Positions 54,730-63,464 of a stretch of 64,000 nucleotides of DNA are shown piece after piece. The position numbers were made by a program, and so were the translations under genes. The stretch is from NCBI GenBank assembly GCA_036822055.1, contig DAISIK010000011.1, forward strand, positions 1 to 64,000, given 5' to 3'. How positions within the stretch are numbered: position 1 is the stretch's first letter; every line of letters begins with the position of its first letter. A model generated the notes under the pieces. It did no database searches. It worked only from the letters and a program-made list of their open reading frames with translations, and was not told the origin of the DNA. This DNA is from DAISIK01 sp036822055. Lineage in GTDB: Bacteria > Verrucomicrobiota > Verrucomicrobiia > Opitutales > Puniceicoccaceae.

Positions 54730-55938
54730 ATGCCTGGTGACGACAGCATCCTTCTCTGCATGGAGCCATCCAGCATCCGAAGCAGGTTTTCCCTCGGACT
54801 CCGGGAGTCCAGCCATCCAGTCATCACCCTCAATCCGGACGACCGGCTCGAGTCAGTCTTTGCCCGTTCACGCCCGAGGCTTGTGTTGTTAGGAGGAACT
54901 GAACCTCTCGAGACCTACTTGGAAAAGATCGACCGCCTGTCCATGCGATACGGCGACACGCGTTTTGTCCTCGTATCCCCGGAGCTCGAGCGGATGACCC
55001 CGGAAATCGAGGCCAAGGGTGTAGCCGGTGTCATCTCCCTTCATTTAAACGTTCGGGATCTCATCGCTCGTCTGCCCTCGCTCTTTCAACTCAGCCTGCC
55101 AGTCCGCGAGCGGTCCCCTCAACCCCCGCACCAGCCAGCTTCCAAAGATCCATCCTCCGGTCCTGCCAACCTCTCCCCACCAACCTTTCGGATCCTCGGG
55201 TCGAGTCAGATCGCTCTACGGTTGAAGGAAAGCATTACTCTGGCTGCCAACTTTCCAAACCTGCTGCTTCTTCGCGGAGAAGAGGGCGTCGAGTTCGAGT
55301 CCATTGTTCGTTCCCTCGCCTTTCCAGAGTCCGGCCATCTAAACTTCCCTCTCATCCTCTCGAAGGCCGAAGTCTCCGCAAACCGCCTGGAGGAGCTCAA
55401 CGCCTCACTTAACCAAAGCCCTCATCAAACCAAACCCTTGGTCTATCTTTCAGAAATCGAAGAACTCGCCCCTCACGAGCGGGAGACCTTGCTTCAATTC
55501 ATCACCCGCCACCTCGGCAGCCGTTCTCTTGGCTTTCGCCTCGTCCTTTCCTCAGTCACCAATTCCTTTTACGCCGATCTCCAGTCTGAAAGCTTCCTCC
55601 AACAGCTTATGCCCTCGATTGATGAGGTAGTTGATATTCCTGCCCTTCGCGAAAGACCCGAGGACATCCCCGAGATCGCTCAAGAGGTTCTCTACCAACT
55701 GACCTTCATCCACTCCATCCTCACCGTGCGAGAGATCGAGCCTGCAGCCCTCGAATATTTGGGCCACCTGGAATGGCGCGGCAACCTCGATGAACTCGTC
55801 TCCACCCTTCGATCGGCGTGCGCCAGCTGCAACCAGCGCACCCTCAGCCTCTCCCACCTCAATTCCCTCCGCCTTGATGATTCCGGATCTGCACAAATGC
55901 ACGAAACCTCAGCAGACCAGATTTTCTTCGAAGGCTGA
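54730..55938 (+). CDS. Degenerate NtrC-like protein (no Walker A, no HTH)
   Basis: 402 residues. Residues ~1-120 look like a receiver domain in which the phospho-acceptor region RLVLLGGTEP has Gly in place of Asp. Residues ~155-375 follow the sigma54-activator AAA+ domain: RILGSSQIALRLKESI, LLLLRGEEGVEFESIVR where Walker A GESGTGKE should be, VYLSEIEELAP like Walker B, a FRLVLSSVT strand, PALRERPEDIPEIAQEVL and LEWRGNLDELVSTLR like xWPGNxREL. There is no GAFTGA loop and no Fis-type helix-turn-helix at the end. It cannot be a normal sigma54 activator; probably a non-catalytic scaffold. ATG 54760 is a second possible start. Confidence 0.75.
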   Translation: MPGDDSILLCMEPSSIRSRFSLGLRESSHPVITLNPDDRLESVFARSRPRLVLLGGTEPLETYLEKIDRLSMRYGDTRFVLVSPELERMTPEIEAKGVAGVISLHLNVRDLIARLPSLFQLSLPVRERSPQPPHQPASKDPSSGPANLSPPTFRILGSSQIALRLKESITLAANFPNLLLLRGEEGVEFESIVRSLAFPESGHLNFPLILSKAEVSANRLEELNASLNQSPHQTKPLVYLSEIEELAPHERETLLQFITRHLGSRSLGFRLVLSSVTNSFYADLQSESFLQQLMPSIDEVVDIPALRERPEDIPEIAQEVLYQLTFIHSILTVREIEPAALEYLGHLEWRGNLDELVSTLRSACASCNQRTLSLSHLNSLRLDDSGSAQMHETSADQIFFEG

Positions 55939-55985
55939 GGGACCTCCGCAGGTCTCTCGGCTCGAGAAGGGGCTTTCTTTTTGAT
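55937..55985 (+). terminator. Weak candidate terminator after pseudo-NtrC gene
   Basis: GAGGGACCT and AGGTCTCTC pair (one G-U) around a CCGC loop (55937-55958), overlapping the stop codon. A tract TTTCTTTTT follows after about 15 bases, further than normal for an intrinsic terminator. Confidence 0.3.
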
Positions 55986-56074
55986 CCCTTTCTCAGCGGC
56001 TTAGTCCACCTTTGGGCGGGAAGATTTGGCTTCGCCGAAGCCTCCTAGCATCCCGCCCACCCCCCGCGACCGTC

Positions 56075-56986
56075 TCAATCTTCCACAATGCGGATCTCCA
56101 CCAACATGGAGTCCCAACCACCAGGGGGAACGAGCGCCCGCTCGCCTTTACCCCCGCCCGCATTGGGAAGCCCGTACCACGGCTCAACGCAATAGAAAGG
56201 ACTCTCCTGATTCTCCGTCCACACCACAACTGCGAGAAGATCCTCGCGCTCCACCTTGGTCAGCACCTCGATTTTGAAATTATGTTTTTCAGAAACCAGG
56301 CAAACCTTGGACGTTTGGAGTTCTGCTAGAATCCGGTTTGAAATCGCCGGATCCCCAAAATCCAGGGGTTGGGTTGCCTCCTCCTCACTCAGGGACCCCT
56401 CTCCATCCTCCATGTGTCGGTAGGCTCGCTTTGCCAAGTGTTCCAATTTCCAGTCACTCCGGGAACCCCCTGCGACAAAGGGTAAACCAAAATAAAAATG
56501 ATGCCCCGGGGCCCATGGAATTGCTTCAGTCGAGAGATTCTCGAGTTGCAAGCGCACCTTCAACCTCTTCGCCTCAAATCGATAATCCACCGAAAAACGG
56601 TGCTTGTAGGGGTAGCTCTGCTGCAAAACCCCATCCTGCACGAGCTCCGCTGCAAACCCTTCATCCGTTTTTTCGATCAAAGCAAATTGGCTCGACCGCG
56701 CAAAACCGTGCTGCGAGATCGGGAGAATCGCCCCTTGCGGATTGCGCCAAAATCCTTCTCTCCCGCCAGCATGGGATCGTCCCGCAAAGGGAAAAAGCAA
56801 GGGGTTTCCGCCCCGCACTTTCGCCATCAGTTTCAGATTAGGAGCAGTCGGCCAATAGATGATCGGCAGGCCCCGCCAACTCCAGGCCGCCAGCCGACCG
56901 CCCGCTTCGGGATAAGCCGTGAAACGGCTCTCCCCCTTCTGCCAGTCCACTCGGAGCAAACCACAATCCCTGCTTTCCTCAAACAT
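56075..56986 (-). CDS. Aldose 1-epimerase / hexose-6-phosphate mutarotase-like protein
   Basis: 303 residues, galactose-mutarotase-like fold. The active-site marks are visible: ISQHGFARSS (catalytic His), WAPGHHFYFGLP (second His) and CVEPWYGLPNA (Glu base). They fit aldose 1-epimerases or YeaD-type hexose-6-phosphate mutarotases, which interconvert alpha and beta anomers. The exact sugar is unknown. ATG 56986 lies 52 bases after the stop of the MYG1-like gene, so this may be the last gene of the long minus-strand run. Confidence 0.88.
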   Translation of the reverse strand: MFEESRDCGLLRVDWQKGESRFTAYPEAGGRLAAWSWRGLPIIYWPTAPNLKLMAKVRGGNPLLFPFAGRSHAGGREGFWRNPQGAILPISQHGFARSSQFALIEKTDEGFAAELVQDGVLQQSYPYKHRFSVDYRFEAKRLKVRLQLENLSTEAIPWAPGHHFYFGLPFVAGGSRSDWKLEHLAKRAYRHMEDGEGSLSEEEATQPLDFGDPAISNRILAELQTSKVCLVSEKHNFKIEVLTKVEREDLLAVVVWTENQESPFYCVEPWYGLPNAGGGKGERALVPPGGWDSMLVEIRIVED

Positions 56987-57038
56987 CAGCTCTTGTTACC
57001 AAACGGCGAGGGCTTCCGCAAGTTCACGGTTCTGGCTC

Positions 57039-57908
57039 TCACTCAATCGCCTGAAGTAATAGCTCACGTAAACGAACCGGATCAACAGCATCAGTTTTCG
57101 CCACAAAGCCCCCCGCGTGAGCAAATCTGACGTCTTCCTCATCCGCTATCCGGGAAAAATTAACCCGGGGGTGATCGTTGAATCGCTTCAGCGCATAGCC
57201 CTCACCTCTCGAGTCCGGGGTGATCACGGCGAGGCACTGTTCAGTCAGCCCCTTGGATTGCACCAAAAATCCAATCCCCATCGTGGAAGTGCCTTCCTCT
57301 CCGTCTGTCTTTTCCAGAAAAACTGCCGTCCCACCACCCGGAACCGGTAGCTCCCAAAGCTCACATCTCTCCTCGAGGATGCGGATCCGCTCTCTCAAGC
57401 CGCGAATGTACTGCAGCAGATCCGCTCCCAGGTTCCGCAAGAACTCCCAATAAGAATCTCCGGGAGCTACTCGCTCGATTTCCCCAAACTGGCGAATCAA
57501 GAAAATATCTATCGGTGAATTGAGCTTCGCCAGGGTTTCTCGCGATAAGCCAAGAAACTTTCCGGTCTCCAGCGGACCGCGACAATCCATCCACTCGAGG
57601 GTTTTTAACCAATCACAAAATTGGAGCGCATCTTCATAGACTCCGAGATACTGAAGAACCAACGACAGCGCGCAAAGCGGCTCCTCCTCTCGTGGAAACT
57701 GATGGTGATCAAAGTTTAATTGTTCCCGCTCATGCCTCCCCCCCACATCGACCACCGCTATCTGCCCGTCCGCCAAATCCTCGGCCGTGGGCTCTCTTCG
57801 CTCCACTGGGCAACCAAAAGTGGCCACCAAACACGAGACCGCCAGGAGGTCATCCTTGTGGGCGCCTCCCGGATGGGTGACGATCAATTTTACCGCCTCG
57901 CCCGTCAC
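57039..57908 (-). CDS. MYG1/UPF0160-like metal-dependent hydrolase
   Basis: 289 residues. It has the DHH-like pattern of the MYG1 family: VTHPGGAHKDDLLAVS at the N-terminus (in place of THxGxFHxDE), VVDVGG, and FDHHQFPREEE with the DHH motif, followed by a C-terminal half with TMGIGFLVQSKG and FAHAGGFVAKT. MYG1 in eukaryotes is a 3'-5' RNA exonuclease; the bacterial function is not established. GTG at 57908 overlaps the hldD stop (GTGA), so the two are translationally coupled. Confidence 0.85.
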   Translation of the reverse strand: MTGEAVKLIVTHPGGAHKDDLLAVSCLVATFGCPVERREPTAEDLADGQIAVVDVGGRHEREQLNFDHHQFPREEEPLCALSLVLQYLGVYEDALQFCDWLKTLEWMDCRGPLETGKFLGLSRETLAKLNSPIDIFLIRQFGEIERVAPGDSYWEFLRNLGADLLQYIRGLRERIRILEERCELWELPVPGGGTAVFLEKTDGEEGTSTMGIGFLVQSKGLTEQCLAVITPDSRGEGYALKRFNDHPRVNFSRIADEEDVRFAHAGGFVAKTDAVDPVRLRELLLQAIE

Positions 57909-58912
57909 CTTGACGGCCCCCGCTCGTCCCCGAGACGAAGATCCGGGATCAAGTACCCCTGCACATAGTCCTTCACTGCCTCTTCGAGGGTAAACAAATC
58001 TGACCGATAGCCCGCTTGACGCAGCCGGTCGATCTTTGCCTCAGTGAAATACTGATACTTTCCTTTCAAGTTCTCGGGCATATCAATAAAGTTGATATCA
58101 CCAACTCTTCCAAGTGCCGCGAAAAGCGCCTTCGCCAGATCAAGCCATGTCCTGGCCTTCCCACTACCGAGATTGTATAACCCCCCACCTGTGTATTCAA
58201 AACCCAAATACGTCGTCATCGCCACTGCGTCCTTAACGTAAAGAAAATCCCGCATCTGCCCACCGTCCAGATACTTTGGGTCACCACTGCGAAAGAGCGA
58301 GATCCGTCCCGTGTCCCGGGCCGCTGCAAAAGCCTTGTGGACCAGGCTTCGCATCTCTCCTTTGTGGTCTTCATTAGGACCAAAAACATTGAAGTACTTC
58401 AGCCCGACCACCCGATCGAACCAGCCTTTCCTCCTCGCGTAGAGGTCGAAAAGATGCTTCGAGTAGCCGTACATGTTGAGCGGCCGCAGGCGCTCGATTC
58501 GCTCGCTTCCGTCCTCCATTCCCGCCTCCCCATTGCCGTAGGTTGCCGCCGAAGAAGCATAGATAAAACGGGTCCCCGTCGCCACTGCCCAAGTCGCCAG
58601 ATCCACCGTGTACCGGTAGTTGTTCTCTGCGAGGTAGGAGGCGTTTTTCTCGGTCGTAGCAGAACAGGCACCCAGGTGGAACACATGGGAGAAGCTTCCA
58701 AAACTCCCTCGCCCACTCTCCAATCGCTCCCGGAGATCCCCAGCCTCAAAATAGTCCTTGAATCTAAGGGGCACCAGGTTGCGCCACTTTTCAGACTCCT
58801 CAAGGTAGTCTGCAATGATGATCTCATCAATCCCCATCTGATTGAGGTGCCAGACCAGCGCACTCCCGATAAAACCGGCTCCCCCGGTTACCAAAATTCG
58901 CCGCTTGTTCAT
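57905..58912 (-). CDS. hldD: ADP-L-glycero-D-manno-heptose 6-epimerase
   Basis: 335 residues, short-chain dehydrogenase fold. Nucleotide motif TGGAGFIGSAL at residues ~9-19, then HLGACSATTE, the catalytic YxxxK as MYGYSKHLFD, GLKYFNVFGPNE, MRDFLYVKD and MPENLKGKYQYFT, the HldD signature set. It makes the heptose donor for the LPS inner core, which implies an outer membrane with heptose-bearing LPS. Starts at ATG 58912, one base after the proC stop, and overlaps the MYG1-like gene. Confidence 0.96.
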   Translation of the reverse strand: MNKRRILVTGGAGFIGSALVWHLNQMGIDEIIIADYLEESEKWRNLVPLRFKDYFEAGDLRERLESGRGSFGSFSHVFHLGACSATTEKNASYLAENNYRYTVDLATWAVATGTRFIYASSAATYGNGEAGMEDGSERIERLRPLNMYGYSKHLFDLYARRKGWFDRVVGLKYFNVFGPNEDHKGEMRSLVHKAFAAARDTGRISLFRSGDPKYLDGGQMRDFLYVKDAVAMTTYLGFEYTGGGLYNLGSGKARTWLDLAKALFAALGRVGDINFIDMPENLKGKYQYFTEAKIDRLRQAGYRSDLFTLEEAVKDYVQGYLIPDLRLGDERGPSR

Positions 58913-58913
58913 C

Positions 58914-59741
58914 CTAAAGCTCCGAAAGTTCTTTGGACCGGTCCCGCGCTCGCAAGACGGCCGCCGTCAGCATGCTGCGAAATCCCTTCTGCTCAAGCAC
59001 CCCGAGGGCTGCCTCAGTGGTCCCCCCGGGTGAGGTCACTCGCACCCTGAGTTCCTCGGGAGAGGCCGGGTCTTCTTCCAGTAAGCGAGCACTACCGATG
59101 ACCGTCTCCCGGGCTAATAAACGGGCCGCATCTTCATCCAGCCCCGCCACCCGTCCCGCCTCCTCCAGAGCAGCGGTCAACTCAAAAAGGTAAGCGGGTC
59201 CACTTCCACTCAAGGCAGTTACCGCATCCAGCAGTGCCTCGGGTAGCTGGATCGACTTCCCCAAGGCTCCCAAAATCAGCTGTAGCCGTGCCGAATCGAA
59301 GTCCGACAAAGCTGCCGCCTCCGTCTCCAGACTCCAGCCGGTTACCCCGGCTCCCACTTGCGCCGGGGTATTGGGCATCGTCCGCACAATAGCCCGACAA
59401 CCGCCAAAACGGCCGCGAAGGGTCTTGATCCGCGTCCCAGCCAAAATCGAGATCAGCAACAGGCCGCGGGCAGCTTCCCCAGCCTCCTCGGAAAGGTCGC
59501 TAAACTGCTGCGGTTTGCACGCCAGAATCAAGGTATCTGATGAGCGGACCATTTCGACACCACTCTCCACGTAGGCAATCCCGGTTTTCGCTGCCAAATG
59601 TGCTCCAGTATAATCCGCCCCGCAGGTACAGGCGATCGCCGTCGGCTCCATTCCTCCCTTTTTAAGAAGGCCGTCGACGATTGCCCCGGCCATCCGCCCT
59701 GCTCCAAGGATTCCAATTTGGTAAGGTAGCAACTCCTTCAA
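58914..59741 (-). CDS. proC: Pyrroline-5-carboxylate reductase
   Basis: 275 residues. Rossmann motif IGILGAGRMAGAI at the start, KPQQF, VRTMPNTPAQVGAG, and the C-terminal signatures ALSGSGPAYLFEL and VTSPGGTTEAAL. It does the last step of proline synthesis. The start is TTG at 59741, inside the stop of the receiver-kinase gene (TTGA overlap); a second TTG three codons on is possible. Confidence 0.96.
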   Translation of the reverse strand: MKELLPYQIGILGAGRMAGAIVDGLLKKGGMEPTAIACTCGADYTGAHLAAKTGIAYVESGVEMVRSSDTLILACKPQQFSDLSEEAGEAARGLLLISILAGTRIKTLRGRFGGCRAIVRTMPNTPAQVGAGVTGWSLETEAAALSDFDSARLQLILGALGKSIQLPEALLDAVTALSGSGPAYLFELTAALEEAGRVAGLDEDAARLLARETVIGSARLLEEDPASPEELRVRVTSPGGTTEAALGVLEQKGFRSMLTAAVLRARDRSKELSEL

Positions 59742-60883
59742 GCCTCGCCCCCTTCCAGCTCAAACTCCGGCTCGGTTAAAATCCGGAATTTTGCCAGGCT
59801 TCCCTTCCCATCTGTTTTTGGCTCCACTGATACCTCGCCACCAAGCAGCACACAGGAATGTTTGGCAATCGTCAGCCCCATTCCCCGACCGACCTTGCGT
59901 TTCGTGGTAAAGAACGGGTCAAAGAGATGGTCAGCAATCTCAGGTGCAATGCCCGAACCCTCATCAGATATCTCACAGAACAAACAGGGTCGACCAAAGC
60001 GATCGGGGCCACGGGAAATAGAAATCCAGATGGGTCGCTTACTCACTCCCTCACCATCGTAACTCTCCCAGGCATTGCGGAGGAGGGCGCAAAAGATGTT
60101 TTCGAAAGTTTCGGCGTTGGTCCGCACTACCTCCGCTTCGCAGCCGCCAAATTTAACCGTCGTTTCCTCCCTCAAACTAGGAAACTCGCCACCTGCCCGC
60201 TCCAGCGCGGACTCCACTAAATCGCTGACTGTAGTCGGAGAAAACCCAACCCGGCGAGAAGCCGTCAAGTTCCCCAGCCGTGAAACCAGATCCACCATCC
60301 GCTTCACCGCCCGCTCAATCGCATCCAGGTTCCTTGCCGTCCGTTCGGTATCGTTGGGCCGAATCTGGATCAGCTCGAGGTAGCCGACCACCACGCCGAG
60401 CAGATTATTGAGGTTGTGGGTAATCCCCTGCGTCACGCTCCCCAACAAAGTCGTCTCGCGAGCCTGCGCCAAACGCTCCTGCAACTCGAGGTTTTCCTGA
60501 TTTAATAGCTGCAGCCTCAGCTGGGTCCGCACCCTCGCGAGGGTCTCATCAAGGTCGATGGGCTTCGAAATGTAGTCCACTGCTCCGATTTCCAAACCGG
60601 TTAGCTTGTCTATCTTTGAAGACTTGGCCGTGATAAAAATCACTGGAATCATCTCAGTCTCTGGAGACGCCCTCAGACGACGGCAGGTTTCAATTCCATC
60701 CAACTCGGGCATCATCACATCGAGAAGAATCAAATCGGGACGGTCCGCTTCGACCGCCCTTAGACATTCAACCCCCGTAAAGGCGGTCGCCACTTCGATT
60801 CCGTTTCGTTCCAACTTCCGTTGGAGAATCTTGATATTTATAAGCTGATCATCGACGATCAGAACTTTAGGAGAGCGAGACAT
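59738..60883 (-). CDS. Receiver-histidine kinase hybrid (REC-HK order)
   Basis: 381 residues from ATG 60883 (open to 60922). The receiver comes first: LIVDDQ acidic pair, LILLDVMMPELDG with the acceptor Asp, ITAK and KPID. A short coiled linker follows (RVRTQLRLQLLNQENLEL), then an H-box with GITHNLNNLLG, an N-box region LLRNAWESY, G1 ISDEGSGIA and G2 GRGMGLTIAKH. No TM. The reverse of the order seen in the hybrid at 44362-45513. Such proteins receive phosphate from another kinase and pass it or change kinase activity. Stop overlaps the proC start. Confidence 0.9.
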   Translation of the reverse strand: MSRSPKVLIVDDQLINIKILQRKLERNGIEVATAFTGVECLRAVEADRPDLILLDVMMPELDGIETCRRLRASPETEMIPVIFITAKSSKIDKLTGLEIGAVDYISKPIDLDETLARVRTQLRLQLLNQENLELQERLAQARETTLLGSVTQGITHNLNNLLGVVVGYLELIQIRPNDTERTARNLDAIERAVKRMVDLVSRLGNLTASRRVGFSPTTVSDLVESALERAGGEFPSLREETTVKFGGCEAEVVRTNAETFENIFCALLRNAWESYDGEGVSKRPIWISISRGPDRFGRPCLFCEISDEGSGIAPEIADHLFDPFFTTKRKVGRGMGLTIAKHSCVLLGGEVSVEPKTDGKGSLAKFRILTEPEFELEGGEA

Positions 60884-60957
60884 TTTTCCCACCTGAATAA
60901 GTTTCCCTGGCTGAGGGGGCAAGCTCTCTCCTTATCCCTCCCGGAAAAGTTTTGTCC

Positions 60958-62103
60958 TCACCGCCGCTCAAAGCTTCCGTCAGACCGCTTCCCCACCAAC
61001 CTCTTCATCTCCAAAAGTACCAGGATTCCTGCTACCTCGTGGGAGGGTTTTCCGAGCTTCTCCGAAAGAGAATCTATTCCCAGGGCATCCCCCTTGGAAA
61101 ATAAGTTGAGCACCTCTCGCTCACTCGGCGTGCAGGCATCCGCCAGGCTCGAGTCCTCTCCTTTCTCGCCCGAACCCGCACCGCCCAACGCAGTAAACCA
61201 GTCCATTTGGCCATCCCCGGCATACTCATCAACCAATGCCTCAACCGAATGCACCAGCACAGCTCCATCCTGGATCAATTGGAGGCATCCCCGGCTCTGG
61301 GGATCATCGATTCGTCCCGGAACCGCTGCTACGGTCCTCCCCTGTTCCAGTGCGAAACGCGCCGTGATCATCGACCCTCCCCGAAGATCAGTCTCCACCA
61401 CCACCACGAGTCGTGCCATCCCCGAAACCAGGCGGTTCCGCATCGGAAAGGTCTGCCGATCCGCCCGTCTCCCAAATCGGAATTCCGAAACTACCGCGCC
61501 CTTCTCAACGATTTCCCGATAGAGGCCCAGATTCTCAGGCGGATAAATAATGTCCAGCCCGTTCCCCAGCACCGCCACCGTTTTCCCGCCCACTTCGAGG
61601 GCTCCCTCGTGGGCTGCTGTATCGATTCCACGCGCTAGCCCGGAAATGATGCAAAACCCTCGACGCGCAAAGCACGACGCCAGTTTTCTTGCTACTCGCT
61701 GCCCGTAAAGGGAACACGAGCGGGAACCCACGATCGCCACTCCCCTTTGCTCCAGAGGGAGCGAACCCATCCGATACAGCCCGGTCGGTGGATCATAGAT
61801 TTCCAGGAGTGCAGACGGGTAGAGCCCATTCTCCCGGTCGATGAAGCAGGCATCGAATTTGTCCAGGATATGGTTCTCTTTTTCCAAATCAAAACATTTC
61901 CACCAATGACAAATAACTTCCGAAGCTTTCGGCCCAATCCCATCCACCGCCTCCAGTTCCCTTCTCGTGGCGTTGAAAAGCCGCACCGGATCGCTGCCAA
62001 AGGCATCGAGCAGCCTTCGGATAGAAACCGGCCCAATCGTCTGTAGACCGTTTAATACGAACCAAGCCTCAGATCGGTTTAAGGCTCGTTCGGCTCCGGC
62101 CAT
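60958..62103 (-). CDS. dprA: DNA-processing protein DprA
   Basis: 381 residues. N-terminal SAM/HhH-like part (GPVSIRRLL and VDGIGPKASEV), then the Rossmann core with VAIVGSRSCSLYGQ, ISGLARGIDTAAHEGAL, GNGLDIIYPPEN, MRNRLVSGMARLVVVVE and AALEQGR-like ARFALEQGRTVAAVPG. A C-terminal winged-helix follows (~320-381). DprA loads RecA on incoming single-stranded DNA in natural transformation. The gene lies 23 bases after cysK. Confidence 0.96.
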   Translation of the reverse strand: MAGAERALNRSEAWFVLNGLQTIGPVSIRRLLDAFGSDPVRLFNATRRELEAVDGIGPKASEVICHWWKCFDLEKENHILDKFDACFIDRENGLYPSALLEIYDPPTGLYRMGSLPLEQRGVAIVGSRSCSLYGQRVARKLASCFARRGFCIISGLARGIDTAAHEGALEVGGKTVAVLGNGLDIIYPPENLGLYREIVEKGAVVSEFRFGRRADRQTFPMRNRLVSGMARLVVVVETDLRGGSMITARFALEQGRTVAAVPGRIDDPQSRGCLQLIQDGAVLVHSVEALVDEYAGDGQMDWFTALGGAGSGEKGEDSSLADACTPSEREVLNLFSKGDALGIDSLSEKLGKPSHEVAGILVLLEMKRLVGKRSDGSFERR

Positions 62104-62126
62104 CGCTTAATGCCAGAGCCCCCGCG

Positions 62127-63089
62127 TCAGACCGACACCGCTTCCAGGTGCTCGACTTCGCTCCGAGCCTTCTCGGCCAAAAGAGTCGAGAGGTAGCGTT
62201 CGCCAAAACTGCAACCGATGGTGACGATCCGCTTGCCAGCCATACCATCACGCTTGGCGAGCTGCATCGCAGCGAAAACATTTGCCCCGGTCGAAATGCC
62301 GCCGAGTATTCCGTCCTCGATAGAAAGCCTCCGCGCCGTTTCGAAGGCATCCTCGTTGGACACTTGAATCACGTCATCAATGATCGCCGTGTTGCAATTC
62401 TTCGGGATGAAGCCCGCCCCGATCCCCTGGATTTTGTGTGGCCCAGGCTGCCCGCCCGAAAGCACGGGGCTCGCCGTTGGTTCCACCGCCACCGTGTAGA
62501 GATCTTTGCGCGATTTGATCACCTCGGAAACTCCGGTGATCGTCCCGCCAGTTCCCACCCCGGAAACAAAAGCATCGATCGTCCCCTCCGTTGCAGACCA
62601 AATCTCCTCAGCCGTTGTCAGCCGGTGGATCTCTGGATTGGCAGGGTTCTCGAACTGTTGCGGCATAAACCCACGGTCACCGTATTCTTCAACCAGCTGG
62701 GAAGCTTTGGCTATCGCTCCCCCCATCCCCTTCGGTCCAGGTGTTAGCACCAACTCCGCACCCAACATCCGGAAAATTACCCGCCGCTCAATCGACATGG
62801 AGTCGGGCATCACCAGGATCAGGCGATATCCTTTCGCCGCACAGACAAATGCCAGAGCAATCCCCGTGTTGCCGGAAGTTGGCTCGATCACCACGCTGTC
62901 ACTGCTCAGTTTGCCAGCGCGTTCCGCCGCTTCGATCATCGCCTTGCCGATCCGGTCTTTCACACTGGCGAGCGGATTGAAAAACTCACACTTCAGGTAA
63001 ATTTCAGCGTCCACATCTGCGGCCGTCCGATTCACCCGTACAAGGGGAGTGTTGCCTACCGTATCGAGAATTGAGTTAGCTAGTTTCAT
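62127..63089 (-). CDS. cysK: Cysteine synthase A
   Basis: 320 residues, PLP-dependent O-acetylserine sulfhydrylase. The PLP Lys lies in NPLASVKDRIG (residue ~44), with the substrate loop PTSGNTGI, the phosphate-binding GVGTGGTITG and a C-terminal ISTGANVFA. It makes cysteine from O-acetylserine and sulfide. ATG 63089; 38 bases after infA. Confidence 0.96.
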   Translation of the reverse strand: MKLANSILDTVGNTPLVRVNRTAADVDAEIYLKCEFFNPLASVKDRIGKAMIEAAERAGKLSSDSVVIEPTSGNTGIALAFVCAAKGYRLILVMPDSMSIERRVIFRMLGAELVLTPGPKGMGGAIAKASQLVEEYGDRGFMPQQFENPANPEIHRLTTAEEIWSATEGTIDAFVSGVGTGGTITGVSEVIKSRKDLYTVAVEPTASPVLSGGQPGPHKIQGIGAGFIPKNCNTAIIDDVIQVSNEDAFETARRLSIEDGILGGISTGANVFAAMQLAKRDGMAGKRIVTIGCSFGERYLSTLLAEKARSEVEHLEAVSV

Positions 63090-63127
63090 CTGCTTGGTCT
63101 TATCGATTAAGTTGATTGGGGTTAAGT

Positions 63128-63400
63128 TTACTTTTTGCGGCGTGGACCGAAGCTGCGACGCGGGGCAGCTCTCTGGGTTGCCACATTGCGCAGTCGGTAA
63201 ACGATCCGGGCCTTGTCCAAATCATAGGGACTCATCACCATCTTCACTGTATCCCCTGCCGTGATTTTAATAAAGTGCTTCCGAAGCTTTCCAGAGATGT
63301 GAGCCAATACGCGGTGGCCATTCTCCAATTCTACGCGAAACATTGTTCCAGGTAAAACCGAGACAATCTTTCCCTCTACTTCAATCTCTTCGCCGGCCAT
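63128..63400 (-). CDS. infA: Translation initiation factor IF-1
   Basis: 90 residues against about 72 in most bacteria. The S1/OB-fold core is plain: EGKIVSVLPGTMFRVELENGH (read as two strands), VLAHISGKLRKHFIKI and GDTVKMVMSPYDLDKARIVYR. After it comes an extra ~18-residue basic tail, ATQRAAPRRSFGPRRKK. ATG 63400, divergent from tadA with 64 bases between. TTGACA stands about 45 bases before the start. Confidence 0.96.
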   Translation of the reverse strand: MAGEEIEVEGKIVSVLPGTMFRVELENGHRVLAHISGKLRKHFIKITAGDTVKMVMSPYDLDKARIVYRLRNVATQRAAPRRSFGPRRKK

Positions 63401-63439
63401 AAATGATAAACTTTCGAAATCACTCGAAATTTAATCCAG

Positions 63440-63445
63440 TGTCAA
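63440..63445 (-). promoter_or_regulatory. Possible -35 box (TTGACA) of infA operon
   Basis: A consensus TTGACA on the minus strand, 40 bases before the infA ATG. The hexamer at 17-base spacing, TGATTT, is a poor -10, so the call rests on the -35 only. Confidence 0.35.
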
Positions 63446-63464
63446 CAGTTCTGGCTTTTCAATC

